Positions 19,490-29,796 are shown, counted from the stretch's first letter. The stretch: 64,000 nucleotides of DNA from Gerris lacustris (GCA_951217055.1 OX578286.1:14905050-14969049); one strand, 5' to 3'. Numbers and translations are program-made. The notes: generated from the letters alone by a model not told the origin.

Positions 19490-21595
19490 ATCCTCCCCTT
19501 TAAATTGATTTGCCCTTAGTTGATTTATGTGCCGGCGCCAGACCTGTCCGTCATCCATCTTGACCTGATAATGTAGATATCCATCTCTGCTGATCACTCT
19601 GCCGAATCTCCACTTCTCTCCTCTCGTACTGTAACTCCTAGCTTGGACTCTGTCTCCTATTTTAAGTATTCGCTTTGGTCTTGTTCTGGCTTCCTGAGAT
19701 CTCTCTGGTGCGGCCTTTCCAAACATGACGTCCAACTTACTGCGTACCTTTCTGCCGAACATTAATTCATATGCCGATGACCCTGTTGCGTTTGGTGTTC
19801 GCCTAAGTTGTACAAGTAGCAGAGTCAGTTTGTCACCAACCTTTCCACATTCTTCCTCCATCGCCTTAAGACCTTTTTTTATGGTTTGTACGAAACGTTC
19901 GGCTTGGCCATTAGTTGCAGGGTGGAAAGGTGCTGTGGTTTTGTGAACAATGCCGTTTTCTTTTAAAAAAGTTTCAAATGTATGGGATACGAACTGAGGA
20001 CCGTTGTCCGACACTATGCAGTAGGGTAATCCAAAGATGGCAAATATATTTTTTAATTGTCTTATACACCAGTCAGATGTAGTCAGCTTTGTTGGAATAG
20101 CCTCAACCCACTTAGTGAATGAATCTACTATTATGAAATAACTGTATCCATTCATCGGTCCCGCAAAGTCGATATGCAGTCTCTGCCACGGTGCTTCCGG
20201 CTGTTCCCAAATATGGTTTTTCTCTCTGTCCGGTTCATTTTGTTTCAAACAACATTGCTTACATGATCTTACCAACTCTTCTATGTCCCGGTCCATCCCT
20301 CTCCAGTAACAATAGCTGCGTCCTAACATCATCATTTTTTGCATTCCAATATGACCTGAGTGTAGTTCTTGTAAAACCTGTCTTTCTAAAATTTCCGGTA
20401 TACAGATTCTCCTTCCTCTGAAGACACAGCCATCTTGTAACGTGTATTCATTATTATTTAATCCGAGATGTTCTAGTGATTCACCTGACATTAATTTAGC
20501 GTAGATTATCTTGAGATGAGGGTCTGTTACAGTGTCTTTGGCAATTTGATCCCTGTTTATGTTTAAAGTATTAAGTTGGCTTATTTGGAATTTAGCTGAA
20601 TCGTCCATGAGTTGTGCACTTGGTGTCTCAAAAGGAAATCTGGATAGGTAATCTGCATTTCCATGTTGGCTTGACTTGTTATATTCGACTGTGTAATTAA
20701 ATCCGGATAAAAAGAGGGCATAATTTAATAACCGTGATGCTGATAGTGCTGGTAGAGAACGATGTGGGTGAAATATAGAAATTAGGGGCTTATGATCAGT
20801 AACCATGATAAATTTCCTTCCGTAAAGGTAAGTGAAAAATTTTTTTAGACCCCAATAAATAGCAGTGGCCTCTTTGTCGATCTGACTGTAATGATATTCA
20901 CTCTTAGTTAACGACCGCGAGGCGAAGGAAATCGGCTTTTCCGAGCCATCGGGATACCTGTGTGATATTACAGCTCCTAAGCCTACTGGTGACGCGTCTG
21001 TTGCTAAAATTAGCGGTAAATCCGGATCGAAGTGGGCTAAGATAGTTTCATTAGTAACAGCTTCTTTTATCTTTTGAAAACTATTTTCGCAATTTTTGGA
21101 CCAATGAAATTTATTTTCTTTTTTTAGTAAATTGTTTAACGGTTTTAAAATAGTGGCAAGGTTGGGTATAAATTTATTATAATAGTTTGCAAGTCCAAGT
21201 AGTGATCTAAGCTCTTTAATATCCTTAGGTCGCTTCGCATTCGTTATGGCTTTAACTTTTTCCTTACTTTTATGTAGACCTGTTGAATCAATTATATGAC
21301 CTAAATAATTGATACTTCTTTGGCAGAATTTACATTTGTCTCTGTTCAACCTGATGTTATTTTCTTTCATCTTTTTGAGTACTGTTCTTAGCCTGTCCAA
21401 TAATTCCTCGACCGTTGTCCCTTGTATAATAATATCATCAAAGAAGCATTTGGTTCCCGATGTACCTTGTAATAATCTGTCCATAAAACTTTGCCACATT
21501 GCCGGGGCCACTTTGACTCCGAACATTAACCTATTTACTTTAAAAAGTCCTTTATGAGTGCTTATTGTCTGTAACCGGGCACTTTCTTCATCCAT
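19487..21595 (-). CDS. gypsy pol: RT (C-terminal part), RNase H, integrase
   Basis: 702 codons. RT continues with LMFGVKVAPAMWQSFMDRLL and the catalytic FFDDIIIQG (YxDD variant). RNase H begins at ILATDASPVGLGAVI. The integrase has an HHCC zinc domain (HSGHIGMQKMMM...C..CC) and a DDE core: D in HIDFAGPM, D in VSDNGPQF, E in HPATNGQAERFV. It ends in a GDRVQARSYS...GRVISRDGYLHYQV tail. These enzymes copy element RNA and insert the cDNA. The reading frame starts out of register with the upstream half of RT. The TGA stop is the first three bases of the 3' LTR, so the polypurine tract is also coding. Confidence 0.93.
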   Translation of the reverse strand: MDEESARLQTISTHKGLFKVNRLMFGVKVAPAMWQSFMDRLLQGTSGTKCFFDDIIIQGTTVEELLDRLRTVLKKMKENNIRLNRDKCKFCQRSINYLGHIIDSTGLHKSKEKVKAITNAKRPKDIKELRSLLGLANYYNKFIPNLATILKPLNNLLKKENKFHWSKNCENSFQKIKEAVTNETILAHFDPDLPLILATDASPVGLGAVISHRYPDGSEKPISFASRSLTKSEYHYSQIDKEATAIYWGLKKFFTYLYGRKFIMVTDHKPLISIFHPHRSLPALSASRLLNYALFLSGFNYTVEYNKSSQHGNADYLSRFPFETPSAQLMDDSAKFQISQLNTLNINRDQIAKDTVTDPHLKIIYAKLMSGESLEHLGLNNNEYTLQDGCVFRGRRICIPEILERQVLQELHSGHIGMQKMMMLGRSYCYWRGMDRDIEELVRSCKQCCLKQNEPDREKNHIWEQPEAPWQRLHIDFAGPMNGYSYFIIVDSFTKWVEAIPTKLTTSDWCIRQLKNIFAIFGLPYCIVSDNGPQFVSHTFETFLKENGIVHKTTAPFHPATNGQAERFVQTIKKGLKAMEEECGKVGDKLTLLLVQLRRTPNATGSSAYELMFGRKVRSKLDVMFGKAAPERSQEARTRPKRILKIGDRVQARSYSTRGEKWRFGRVISRDGYLHYQVKMDDGQVWRRHINQLRANQFKGED
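19490..19502 (-). promoter_or_regulatory. polypurine tract
   Basis: Minus strand AAAGGGGAGGAT abuts the 3' LTR and encodes the last residues of pol (KGED before the stop). Confidence 0.8.
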
Positions 21596-22902
21596 TGATA
21601 AATGTAAATAAGCGTTTGATACATCAAGTGTACAAAAATATTTACCTTATTCATGGCGGCATATATTTCTTCTATCCTCGGAATCGGGTACTTGATATCT
21701 TGTATTACCTTGTTAAGGGTCACCTTGTAGTCCGCACACAGCCTAACAGAGCCATTTGGTTTCATTACCGGAACTACTGGGGTGCCCCACTCCGAGTTTT
21801 CTATTTTTGAGATAATTCCTAATGTAGATAGTCTTTCTATCTCGTCCTCAACTTTTTTCTTAATAGCGAATGGAACTTGCCGTGGTTTAATGTAAATAGG
21901 CTTTATGTTTTCTTTTAAATTAAAATGTCCTTTTTCTTGTGGAATCAAGTCGACCCCTGGCTTGAAAACCTCCTTGAATTCTTCTAATATACTGTCGAGT
22001 GATTGAGTTCTATTTTCATTAAGGGCCTTAATATCTGCCCAGTCAAGCTTTATTTCTCTTAACCATTCCCTGCCGAATATCGCATCTACTTCTTTATTTA
22101 TTACGTATAATTTTCCAATAAACTTCGTTCCCTTGTAATTGCAGTGTACAAAGCTTACGCCCTTCGGTTTGAAAGTCTCCCCTGTGTATGTTCTCAATCC
22201 CACATTAGTTCGATAAAGCTTACTTGGAAAGCCTAAACGGTTAAATTCTTGGTATGAAATAGTGCTAAGAGCTGCACCAGTATCAAGCTCCATTTTTACA
22301 GTTTTCCCTTCAATTTCAACTTTAAGTACAAATTTATCACTTGAGTTTGACTGTACTATGTTGATCTCGTGGATATTATTTTCTAAATCACAGTCATTAT
22401 CCTCATTCACTTGATAAGTATTTTTATTATGACCTTTAGTTAAACATACCTTTGGTAAATGTCCGATTTTCGTGCACTTGGCGCAAACATTTTTAATAAA
22501 TGCGCATTTATCTGCACGATGCTGAGTGGAGCCACATCGATAACAACGTCCTCTTAACGATTCCCAGCCGGTTCCAGAAATAGATATATTTTCATTTGGT
22601 TTGTTGATTGCCCTTGTAGGTGTCCTTCTATTGATTGCATTAATATCTTGTTTTGTGTTCCAAGTATTCTGAATTGATGTATTTTCTGTTTTTGACATGT
22701 TTATAGTCTGGGCTAACTTTACTATTTCATTAAATTTCATTTGTTTTGTTTCTTGGAGAAGTTTAGTCCGTATTTCCGAGTCTGTTAGTCCACGAATAAA
22801 TTGTAGGGTTAAAAAAATTTCTGAGACAGACTTACCACAATCACAAGAAAAACAACAGTGATTGGTTAACTGTTTTAAATTAGTAGCGAAATCTACGATG
22901 GA
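21562..22902 (-). CDS. gypsy gag C-terminus, zinc knuckles, protease and RT N-terminal part
   Basis: Open from just after the gag stop codon (22905-22903) to a stop at 21562. Two CCHC knuckles (CYRCGSTQHRADKC and CAKCTKIGHLPKVC) around 22490-22570, then a retropepsin site LDTGAALSTIS (near 22270), then RT with a GIIS..SEWGTPVVPVMKPNG and VRLCADYKVTLN block. The frame leaves RT at about 21640, where the expected LD-x-S-NAYL motif continues in the neighbouring frame because one T is missing from a short T-run. The same protein then goes on in the next entry. Confidence 0.9.
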   Translation of the reverse strand, partial: SIVDFATNLKQLTNHCCFSCDCGKSVSEIFLTLQFIRGLTDSEIRTKLLQETKQMKFNEIVKLAQTINMSKTENTSIQNTWNTKQDINAINRRTPTRAINKPNENISISGTGWESLRGRCYRCGSTQHRADKCAFIKNVCAKCTKIGHLPKVCLTKGHNKNTYQVNEDNDCDLENNIHEINIVQSNSSDKFVLKVEIEGKTVKMELDTGAALSTISYQEFNRLGFPSKLYRTNVGLRTYTGETFKPKGVSFVHCNYKGTKFIGKLYVINKEVDAIFGREWLREIKLDWADIKALNENRTQSLDSILEEFKEVFKPGVDLIPQEKGHFNLKENIKPIYIKPRQVPFAIKKKVEDEIERLSTLGIISKIENSEWGTPVVPVMKPNGSVRLCADYKVTLNKVIQDIKYPIPRIEEIYAAMNKVNIFVHLMYQTLIYIYQWMKKVPGYRQ

Positions 22903-23235
22903 TTATCCGTGTTTCTGAACACGAGAGATAAAGGTGTGCTGAGCCATCCATATACTCGGTTTTGGGTCGACATAGTTATTTAGTATTTCGACTAAGTCAT
23001 TGTAGTCCATCTCGAGTGGTTTGTTTGGAGCGGCCAGTTCATATATTTTCTGATGTAATGTAGGACTCAGGGCGTGTAAAAAAATACGAGATTTTATTTT
23101 ATCCAAGGAAATTCCCTTCAATTCCATATATAAGTCTTCAGTTAATATTAATAATTTATCAGATTTAAATAAATTTAATAATTTAGTAAAATGTGCTTTT
23201 AATACGCACCTTTGTTTCTTTAGTAGTTCTGTCAT
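22903..23235 (-). CDS. gypsy gag N-terminal part, truncated by a nonsense codon
   Basis: ATG at 23235 directly after the primer-binding site; an upstream TTG would extend the frame but lies inside that site. About 110 codons of helix-rich gag (LHALSPTLHQKIYELAAPNK) ending in TAA at 22905-22903. Downstream codons to 22740 stay open in the same frame and read as gag (LTLQFIRGLTDSEIRTKLL), so a single substitution separates this from the rest of gag-pol. Confidence 0.85.
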   Translation of the reverse strand: MTELLKKQRCVLKAHFTKLLNLFKSDKLLILTEDLYMELKGISLDKIKSRIFLHALSPTLHQKIYELAAPNKPLEMDYNDLVEILNNYVDPKPSIWMAQHTFISRVQKHG

Positions 23236-23247
23236 CCTCGTCGCCAA
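23236..23247 (-). promoter_or_regulatory. tRNA primer-binding site of gypsy element
   Basis: Minus strand TTGGCGACGAGG directly follows the 5' LTR (separated by one A). This TGGCGAC... type is common in insect gypsy-group elements. Confidence 0.7.
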
Positions 23248-23248
23248 T

Positions 23249-23393
23249 TAATATGTACAAAAGTAACTTGTTGAGTCATTTATTTCTAAACACAATCTGA
23301 TTCATGTATAAAATGTAACCGTTAAGAAGGTTTCAATCAGGTAAGTAATAACAATAAGAAATGTCCCTAAATAATATAAATAAATATGTATCA
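23249..23393 (-). repeat. 5' LTR of minus-strand gypsy element, 145 bp
   Basis: Identical over its full length to 19345-19489. Confidence 0.95.
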
Positions 23394-23517
23394 TCGGTAG
23401 TTTTCCAAAACACCGAATCTGAAAATTACATAATCTGAAAATATTACTGTTAGACTTTATCGAAAATCAGAAAACTAAAATATCACTTTGATATCATTAA
23501 ATGAAAAAAATATTATA

Positions 23518-24101
23518 GTCCAGGAGATAGCGTGCAAAAAAGTGCCTGATTAACATCAAGCTAGAATTTTGTGTACAAGTAAATCTTTTGGTACCTTTCA
23601 AGAATATATGGTCGGCTGAGTTCGTCTGTGGGACATAGCTTGGCAATAGACATTTAAAAAAAAAAAAAAAACCAACCAGTGGAGAGTGGCCTTGTCCTGC
23701 CCTTTTTGGTGGAAAATGTGATTTTCATGGTCCTGAGTATGGAACTTGGTTGGCAGACCAAAAATCAAGTTGATGGTAGTTTGTCACTTAATAGATGACC
23801 TCTTTGATTTGGAGTATTATTTGACTAACTAACTTATTAAGTAACAAGTTACCATCAACTTGATTTGTGATCTACTAACTAAGTTCGTACTCAGAATCAT
23901 GAAAATCACATTGTCCACCAAAAAGGGCGGGACATGGCCGCTCTCCACTGGTTTGTTTCTTTCAAATGCTTATTGCCTAACTATGTCCCGCTGACGAACT
24001 TAGCCGACCACATATTCTTAAAAGGAACCAAAAAATTTACTTGTACACAAAATTCTAGCTTGATTTTAGTCAGACACTTTTTTGCACGCTATCTCCTGGA
24101 C
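23518..24101. mobile_element. 584-bp palindromic MITE, copy 1
   Basis: Two ~290-bp arms in inverted orientation, outer ends GTCCAGGAGATAGCGTGCAA / TTGCACGCTATCTCCTGGAC. TA flanks both ends (23516-23517, 24102-24103), consistent with a Tc1/mariner-type TA duplication. The second copy at 58787-59346 shares all blocks, including AAATCAAGTTGATG and GAAAATCACATTGTCCACC. No transposase. Confidence 0.9.
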
Positions 24102-25340
24102 TATTAGTTTCGAAGTTTTTTCTAGTTAATAATTAATATATATGTACTTTTTTTACTACCATTTTAGTTTTTAAAAGGCAATAATCTATAATTATGTAAT
24201 TTGCAAATTCACTATTTTTAGCAAATTACCGACAACATGTAACATTGTAAGAAAGAATTAATAATAAAACAAATATAATAACTATAATTATAATATTATA
24301 TAAATACATATAACATGAAGTATTGGTGACAGACCCGTTTCGCAAAACAACTACGACCTTCAGCTGGGAATAACGAAAAAGTAAAATAATAAAATACTTG
24401 ATCGGTTTTCATATTATTTATCAAGGAAAATAAGACCTTATTGGTATTAACTTAAAAATACATTTTCCTCAGCAATTTCCAAACAAACATTCATGACGAG
24501 AAACGAAAATCTATGTTTACGAAGCATCCTGTGAACTTAGGACATCATTGAAGGAATACCCTTTTCATACCAGTCCTATGGGCAACTTAAGAGATTTATT
24601 GTAATAAGGGAATACGAGAAGACGAGAAAAATAGAACGTTCAAAGATTACGGATCGTAAATAGACTTAAGGGATTTAGGGACATAAGAGACGGAATCTAG
24701 CGAGATACCAAATAGAGAGATACTAAAATATCTCTCAAAAAAGAAAGAAAAGTCTTAAGGGAAGAAAGAGATAAACTAAAGGAAATGTGAAAATTATTCT
24801 CATATGAACCATAAACATTTTAGTAAAACAAAAATTGTAGTTAAAGCAACAATAAAAATAGAATAGAGTACAAAATGCACAATATAAAGAAGATAATATA
24901 GTAGATGGTTAAGTTAAAAAATGTCTTATGAATAAGTAACAAGTCACACTTAAGTGTTCACTTTGCTTCCACTATCAATTATAAACTTAAGTAGCCACAC
25001 CGGGTGATATTAAAGAAGGAGAAGGGGTAGGAGTGGGGATGCATGATGCACCTTCGCTCGTGTAACCTGCATGGCGCTAGTGTATATTCGTTGTAAAAGC
25101 AACCTAACAAAGAGGAAAACATTATTTATGAATAAGTGACATTAATAATTCATTTTAACAATTCTTGGTTTCTTTTTAGACCGTATACTGTTAAATTTTG
25201 CTCGTTAAGTTTTATTCTTTACGTACGAGTAAGTTCAACAATAAAAAAAAAATAAAATCCAGTCAAATACTTGCCAGCAAGCTACTAAAAGGGTTTCTTC
25301 GGTCATATAAACTCATTATCCTATGTTATGTTTTGTATTT
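24102..25340. other. no gene recognised
   Basis: AT-rich. 24325-24400 carries a phrase (minus strand CAGCTGAAGGTCG ... GCGAAACGGGTC) reminiscent of degenerate hammerhead or Penelope repeat ends, but the CUGANGA box is broken. 24600-24780 is purine-rich. Nothing coding. Confidence 0.4.
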
Positions 25341-25346
25341 TTATAC

Positions 25347-25427
<81 letters not shown>
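25340..25427. repeat. poly-A, (TA)n and (CA)n run
   Basis: A-homopolymer (25351-25388), then TA dinucleotides to 25420, then CACACACA. It abuts the left arm of the next foldback element. Confidence 0.9.
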
Positions 25428-25430
<3 letters not shown>

Positions 25431-25695
25431 ATTTGTGTGAGTGAGAGACACCAAGGGATATGCCACGCAAAGAATGGCACATAGGAACTGTTCCAACATC
25501 AGACTTACGTCATTAAGATGTTGGCTCGGCATTACGCTATGTCCTGCATCGTTTCGTCGCGTCCGACTCATCAGGGGCCCGACGATGCCCACCGAGCCAA
25601 CATCTTAATGACGTAAGTCTGATGTTGGAACAGTTCCTATGTGCCATTCTTTGCGTGGCATATCCATTGGTGTCTCTCACCCACACAAATTGTGT
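25428..25695. mobile_element. foldback element with ribozyme-bearing loop
   Basis: Arms of ~105 bp (25428-25533 and 25590-25695) match almost perfectly: ACACAAATTGTG at the ends, then GAGAGACACCAA, CATAGGAACTGTTCCAACAT, GACGTAAGTCTGATGTTGG (or reverse complements). The 55-bp centre is not palindromic and contains the hammerhead core below. (TA)n lies outside on both sides. Confidence 0.85.
25546..25588 (-). ncRNA. hammerhead ribozyme core
   Basis: Minus strand order: GCATCGT (stem III 5'), C (cleavage position of GTC), GGGCCC, CTGATGA, GTCG-GACG-CGAC (stem II with a 4-nt loop), GAAA, CGATGC (stem III 3'). All invariant boxes are present, including the G10.1-C11.1 pair of stem II and the A15.1-U16.1 pair of a 7-bp stem III. 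The oddity is stem I: GGGCCC is a 3-bp palindrome with no loop, so it can only pair between two molecules. Minimal hammerheads acting as dimers are known from retroelements. Activity is an inference. Confidence 0.72.
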
Positions 25696-25731
25696 AGCTA
25701 ATTGCAGTGTGCAAACACAGTATTTTCATTG

Positions 25732-25734
<3 letters not shown>

Positions 25735-25818
<84 letters not shown>
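25735..25818. repeat. (TA)n microsatellite
   Basis: About 84 bp of TA, with minor TATG interruptions at the right end. Confidence 0.93.
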
Positions 25819-26049
25819 GTGTATAAAAATTTGCACTTTTTTTTAATTTGCACACGAGAAGCAAGGTGAGCATATACGAATTATCCTTTAGCATCTTATG
25901 TATGCACTTATTTGGTTCTCTTGGGAGTAATGGCCGCCATTTTTTGAAAAATTCGTGATATACATTTCAATAATTTTAAAATTATACCCCACTTAAAAAT
26001 GACAAACAAATTTGGACTGTTGTTCGCAATATTTTTTCGAGGTATTTTG
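25819..26049. other. no gene recognised
   Basis: AT-rich spacer between the TA tract and the minisatellite; contains GGCCGCCATTTTTTGAA (25931-25947), a phrase common in MITE-like repeats. Confidence 0.35.
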
Positions 26050-26400
26050 AGTTATATTCATTAGTTAAGTCAGTAAGTTCCATAATAAACTGATCAATTT
26101 CTCTATGAGTTGTATTCACTACGTGTAAGTTCAACAATACACTGATAGATGCTGCTCTCTGAGTTGTATTCACTACGTGTAAGTTCAACAATAAACTGAT
26201 AAATGTTGCTCTCTGAGCTGTAGTCACTACGTGTAAGTTCAACAATAAACTGATAAATGTTGCTCTATGAGTTGTATTCACTACGTGTAAGTTCAACAAT
26301 AAACTGATAAATGTTTCTCTCTGAGTTGTATTCACTACGTGTAAGTTCAACAATAAACTGATAAAGGTTGCTTTTTCAGTTCTATTCATTACGAGTAAGT
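26050..26400. repeat. 54-bp minisatellite, ~6 copies
   Basis: GAGTTGTATTCACTACGTGT starts at 26107, 26161, 26215 (variant), 26269 and 26323, an exact 54-bp period, with degenerate copies at both edges. Because 54 is a multiple of 3, a 135-codon minus-strand frame stays open; I do not regard it as a gene. Confidence 0.92.
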
Positions 26401-26464
26401 GCCATAATAATCTCGGAAAAAACAGCTAATTGAAATTTTTTTAACATTAATATACATATTTGGA

Positions 26465-26975
26465 TAGTTCTATGTTTCCGAGCTTACCGAAGGTAATGGT
26501 TGCTATGTGATCTTTCTGAAGATGTCTCTGATCTCAACAATTCCAAAGCAGAAATCCGTTTCAGACATCAGGGAACATTTTTGGTTTCCTGTCTGTCTGT
26601 CGCTCAATTCATTCATAATAAAATATCTTGAAAACTACCCATCCTATTTTATTGAAATTTGATCACCGATATTATTTGATTTGATCGCCGGTCATTATTT
26701 GCCCATTGTTAGTCCCATATAAGTTTCAATCTTCTGCGTCCATTTGTTTATTTTCCACATGCGCACAAACATGCATTTATTTACACCTATATCCTCAAAA
26801 GTATAGAGTTGGGACAACCGACTAGAAAATACAACCGAACGAATAAGTCGATTCGGGAAAAAACAATCGACTGAATTCAATAGCGGAATAGGGGAATAGC
26901 GGTTTCATAGCGGGAATAGGGTATACGACGCGAGCAAGCCAAGTGCCACACTAATTGGTAAACTATTTTTAAATT
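26465..26975 (+). repeat. family A dispersed repeat
   Basis: Full-length-like: starts CCGAGCTTACCGAAGGTAA and ends near CCACACTAATTGG (26949). The middle (26815-26930) is replaced by unrelated sequence. Confidence 0.75.
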
Positions 26976-27769
26976 GCTGTGGAAACAAGAATCTTTCCTA
27001 AATGTGAACACTTAACAAAATCGTAAAAAATATATCGAAATATATAATAATCTCGATAAATACAGAGTTTCAAGCAGGCAAACAAAACAAAGAGAAATTT
27101 TCTGAAAGAAATGAACAAGAGGAAAGAAAAGAAATATAATATGAAGGTAGTATTAAAGTCTCAAAGAGTTTCAAGAGTGGTCTAAACTCTAAACGATCAA
27201 TATGACTGAGATGGCAAGGAAAAAAGTCTTGAGGGAAAAGCAAGAAGGAAGGTTTATCGGGTAACTCCATTCAATTGACACGATACATCAACAGTTTAGC
27301 AACCTCATGCTCTCTCTGAAAATACAGGACAGATGTCATCTAAAATACAGGACAAGTAGCTAGGAGGAATACTATACAAAGAGCATGTCACATGAGATAA
27401 CATGGGATCACCAACATGTTTAGAATGTATCTTATGTCTTTAGATGTATTAAGAGCTAATTCAATAGAATTGATTATAGAGTGATGGACAAGTGATAGAA
27501 AGCGTTCAATGTTGAATGTACTGTTGTAAGCTAAACAGACATTGTTTCTTTATGTCACAAAATGAAGGTTCATACCTGCACATGTATTTATAATGTTTCG
27601 ATAACAAATCAAAAGAGTTAGCTAAAATGCTGTAAACATACCGCTATGATTTTCGAATCAAGGAAAGCTTACAGATCATAGTATATTGAATAAATTTATA
27701 CTCAAAGCACATTGTTAAACAAAAAGGGAAGATTGTCCACCAAGACGAAAGTGATTCCCTACGAAAATA
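26976..27769. other. no gene recognised
   Basis: AT-rich. No long frame with protein-like composition, no tRNA, no clear repeat. Confidence 0.4.
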
Positions 27770-28142
27770 AAGGTCGATTCACACCTACGGTCATGATCAC
27801 AGTCAAGTCAGGTCACGGTCCGATCACGCTCAAGTCTTGGTCCAACCAATTTCCACTGTCCGATCAAACCCCAGTCAAGTGTTGGAATAAAGTCAGTCGT
27901 CAGGCCAGTCAGTCGAAGGTAAAATCTCCTTTCGTCGACACTTGATTCTATACGTGCTGACGTGCTGCACGACTGGTTGACGGAACTAAATTTAAACAGT
28001 ACTTCCAGACGTCGCATTGTAATTTGGTTAATCTATTGAACCTCATGAACGACGATATAACAAAAGTAGATATCTCCTGCTGAAATACTTGCTGTTTGTC
28101 TAAGGTTATACAATACATAAATTTATAAAGTTTAATTGTTTT

Positions 28143-28545
28143 ATTGCATCCGAGCATACCGAAGGTAACAGAAGCTGTGATGTGATGGTTCAGAAGAAAA
28201 CATATTTTCCGAATTACATGAAAGAAATTTGTTCATCAAGGAACTTTTTTGGTTCTGTGTCTGTCTGTCTGTCGCTCAAATTTTGCGAACCAACATATCT
28301 TAAAAACTACTTGTTTAATTTTAATGAAATTTGGATGATAGGTCATAATTAGCCTATTGCTAGTCCAATATTAAGTTTCAACCGTCTGCACTTGTTTCTC
28401 TTCCACATGCGCACAAACATACATTTATTTAACACTTATATATTTAATAGTACTCATCCTATTTCTAAAGGTATTTGTATGGTATGTTGAATGTAGCCCA
28501 CAGATGGTCGCATGTGAATTTTAACCATCTGCTGTCTCCAACTAT
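28143..28545 (+). repeat. family A dispersed repeat
   Basis: Begins CATCCGAGCATACCGAAGGT and carries the GTCTGTCTGTCTGTCGCTCA, GAAATTTGGATGATAGGTCA and CCACATGCGCACAAACATAC blocks. Confidence 0.75.
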
Positions 28546-28579
28546 AGGTTCGGTCCAAGTTTACTCAGGTCATGCGCCG

Positions 28580-28870
28580 ATCATAAACGCTTGGATAGCA
28601 ACCTGGACCGAACTAGAGCGGACCGAGACATGATCCTGACTGGATCGGGACCGAACCAGGGTGGACCGAGACATGAGCCTGACTGGATCAGGACTGAACC
28701 AGAGCGGACCGAGACATGAGCCTGACTGGATCGGGACCGAACCAGAGTGGACCGAGACATGAGCCTGACTGGATCGGGACCGAACCAGGGTGGACCGAGA
28801 CATGAACCTGACTGGATCGGGACCGAACCAGGGTGGACCGAGACATGAGCCTGACTGGATCGGGATCGAA
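28580..28870. repeat. 43-bp minisatellite, ~6.5 copies
   Basis: GACCGAGACATGA.CCTGACT starts at 28621, 28664, 28707, 28750, 28793 and 28836. The period is not a multiple of 3, so the overlapping minus-strand frames in three phases are repeat artefacts. Confidence 0.93.
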
Positions 28871-28965
28871 AGTGTGAATGTTCCCATTTAAAAACATAGA
28901 AAGAGATCCTGACCGTACGAAGACCAGCCCTTACCGTGAACATAGGTGTGAGTCTATCTTAAGGG

Positions 28966-29796
28966 TAAGACCAGAGTGAATGCTGGATCGCAATTAGATT
29001 CAGATTCCAAAGATAGGTGCCAAAAATAAACAGCATATAGTTAAAGTAGGGTGGGTCACAATGGAAGCAAGAAATTTTTCACACATGCACTTATCATGTA
29101 CAAAAATCCCTCTTTAGTACACATATCTGAATATATATATTGAAATTTCTACATGAAAATGGAGAAAAGAGTAATATTACATAAAGTCTAATTAAAATAA
29201 GACTTGTGAAAGAAGAAAATGCTGGTTGAATAAGATGCTAAGCCTTATCTCACATTTCCAGAGGACTCTGGGAAAGGGTTTAAGACTTCTAAAACCCAAA
29301 CGAAACCCAAGCGAGGTTTGCACCAGACAATAGAATGACAAATAATAGAAACACTGCAATACCAACTGGAGGTTCCCAGGTATCTTAGAAATATTTTAGA
29401 GGAAAATCCTTCGAGTCTGTCCTCCTTTCAAATTCATATTAAATTTAACAAAAGAAACAACCAGACAAAGTTGGGGGAAATCCTTCTCATGTTTAATAAG
29501 AAATATGTAAATACATATTATAAATAATGTAGATATGAATTAAAACAATACTTTTCCTCTAAGGTTAGGAAAAGAAAAGAAAAATAATTTCATTTTTTCA
29601 AATACAAATCGCAGTTTCATGAAATAAAATACAAGGTTTAATTATTAATATTTTGATTATAAGGTTATTTGTCAAACTAAAATTCCTTATTTTGGAGATT
29701 AAGATAAAATAAATAATTAATAAAAAGCGATTTATACGACTACGACAAGTTCGTAAAATTAATCAGGTGCAGATTAATTGAGTCTATTTTAGATTT
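28966..29796. other. no gene recognised
   Basis: AT-rich; no feature supported beyond short A/T runs. Confidence 0.4.

Larger units (their letters stand above)
19345..23393 (-). mobile_element. near-complete Ty3/gypsy LTR retrotransposon
   Basis: 4049 bp with identical 145-bp LTRs, TSD TCGGT, primer-binding site TGGCGACGAGG next to the 5' LTR, one gag-pol frame, and the polypurine tract AAAGGGGAGGAT before the 3' LTR. Domains in order: gag, two CCHC knuckles, protease, RT, RNase H, integrase. No env-like frame. Two breaks, a TAA in gag and a 1-base shift in RT, split the frame although the LTRs are identical. Confidence 0.95.
27770..28965. mobile_element. TIR-bounded element containing minisatellite and family A insertion
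   Basis: Left end TCGATTCACACCTACGG and right end CCG..AACATAGGTGTGAGTC are imperfect inverted repeats. Both flanking zones carry GGTCCGATCA / TGGATCGGGACC-like phrases. A family A copy sits inside. Probably a non-autonomous DNA transposon whose interior expanded as a minisatellite. Boundaries approximate. Confidence 0.5.

Noticed and set aside
24325..24400. CTGAAGGTCG ... GCGAAACGGGTC as a hammerhead
   Set aside because: The CUGANGA box is broken (CTGAAGG) and stem II does not pair.
25982..26389. 135-codon minus-strand repeat protein
   Set aside because: It is the 54-bp minisatellite read in a phase without stops; the period is divisible by 3.
28570..28943. Three overlapping minus-strand frames rich in DPVR/SGSC
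   Set aside because: 43-bp minisatellite read in successive phases.
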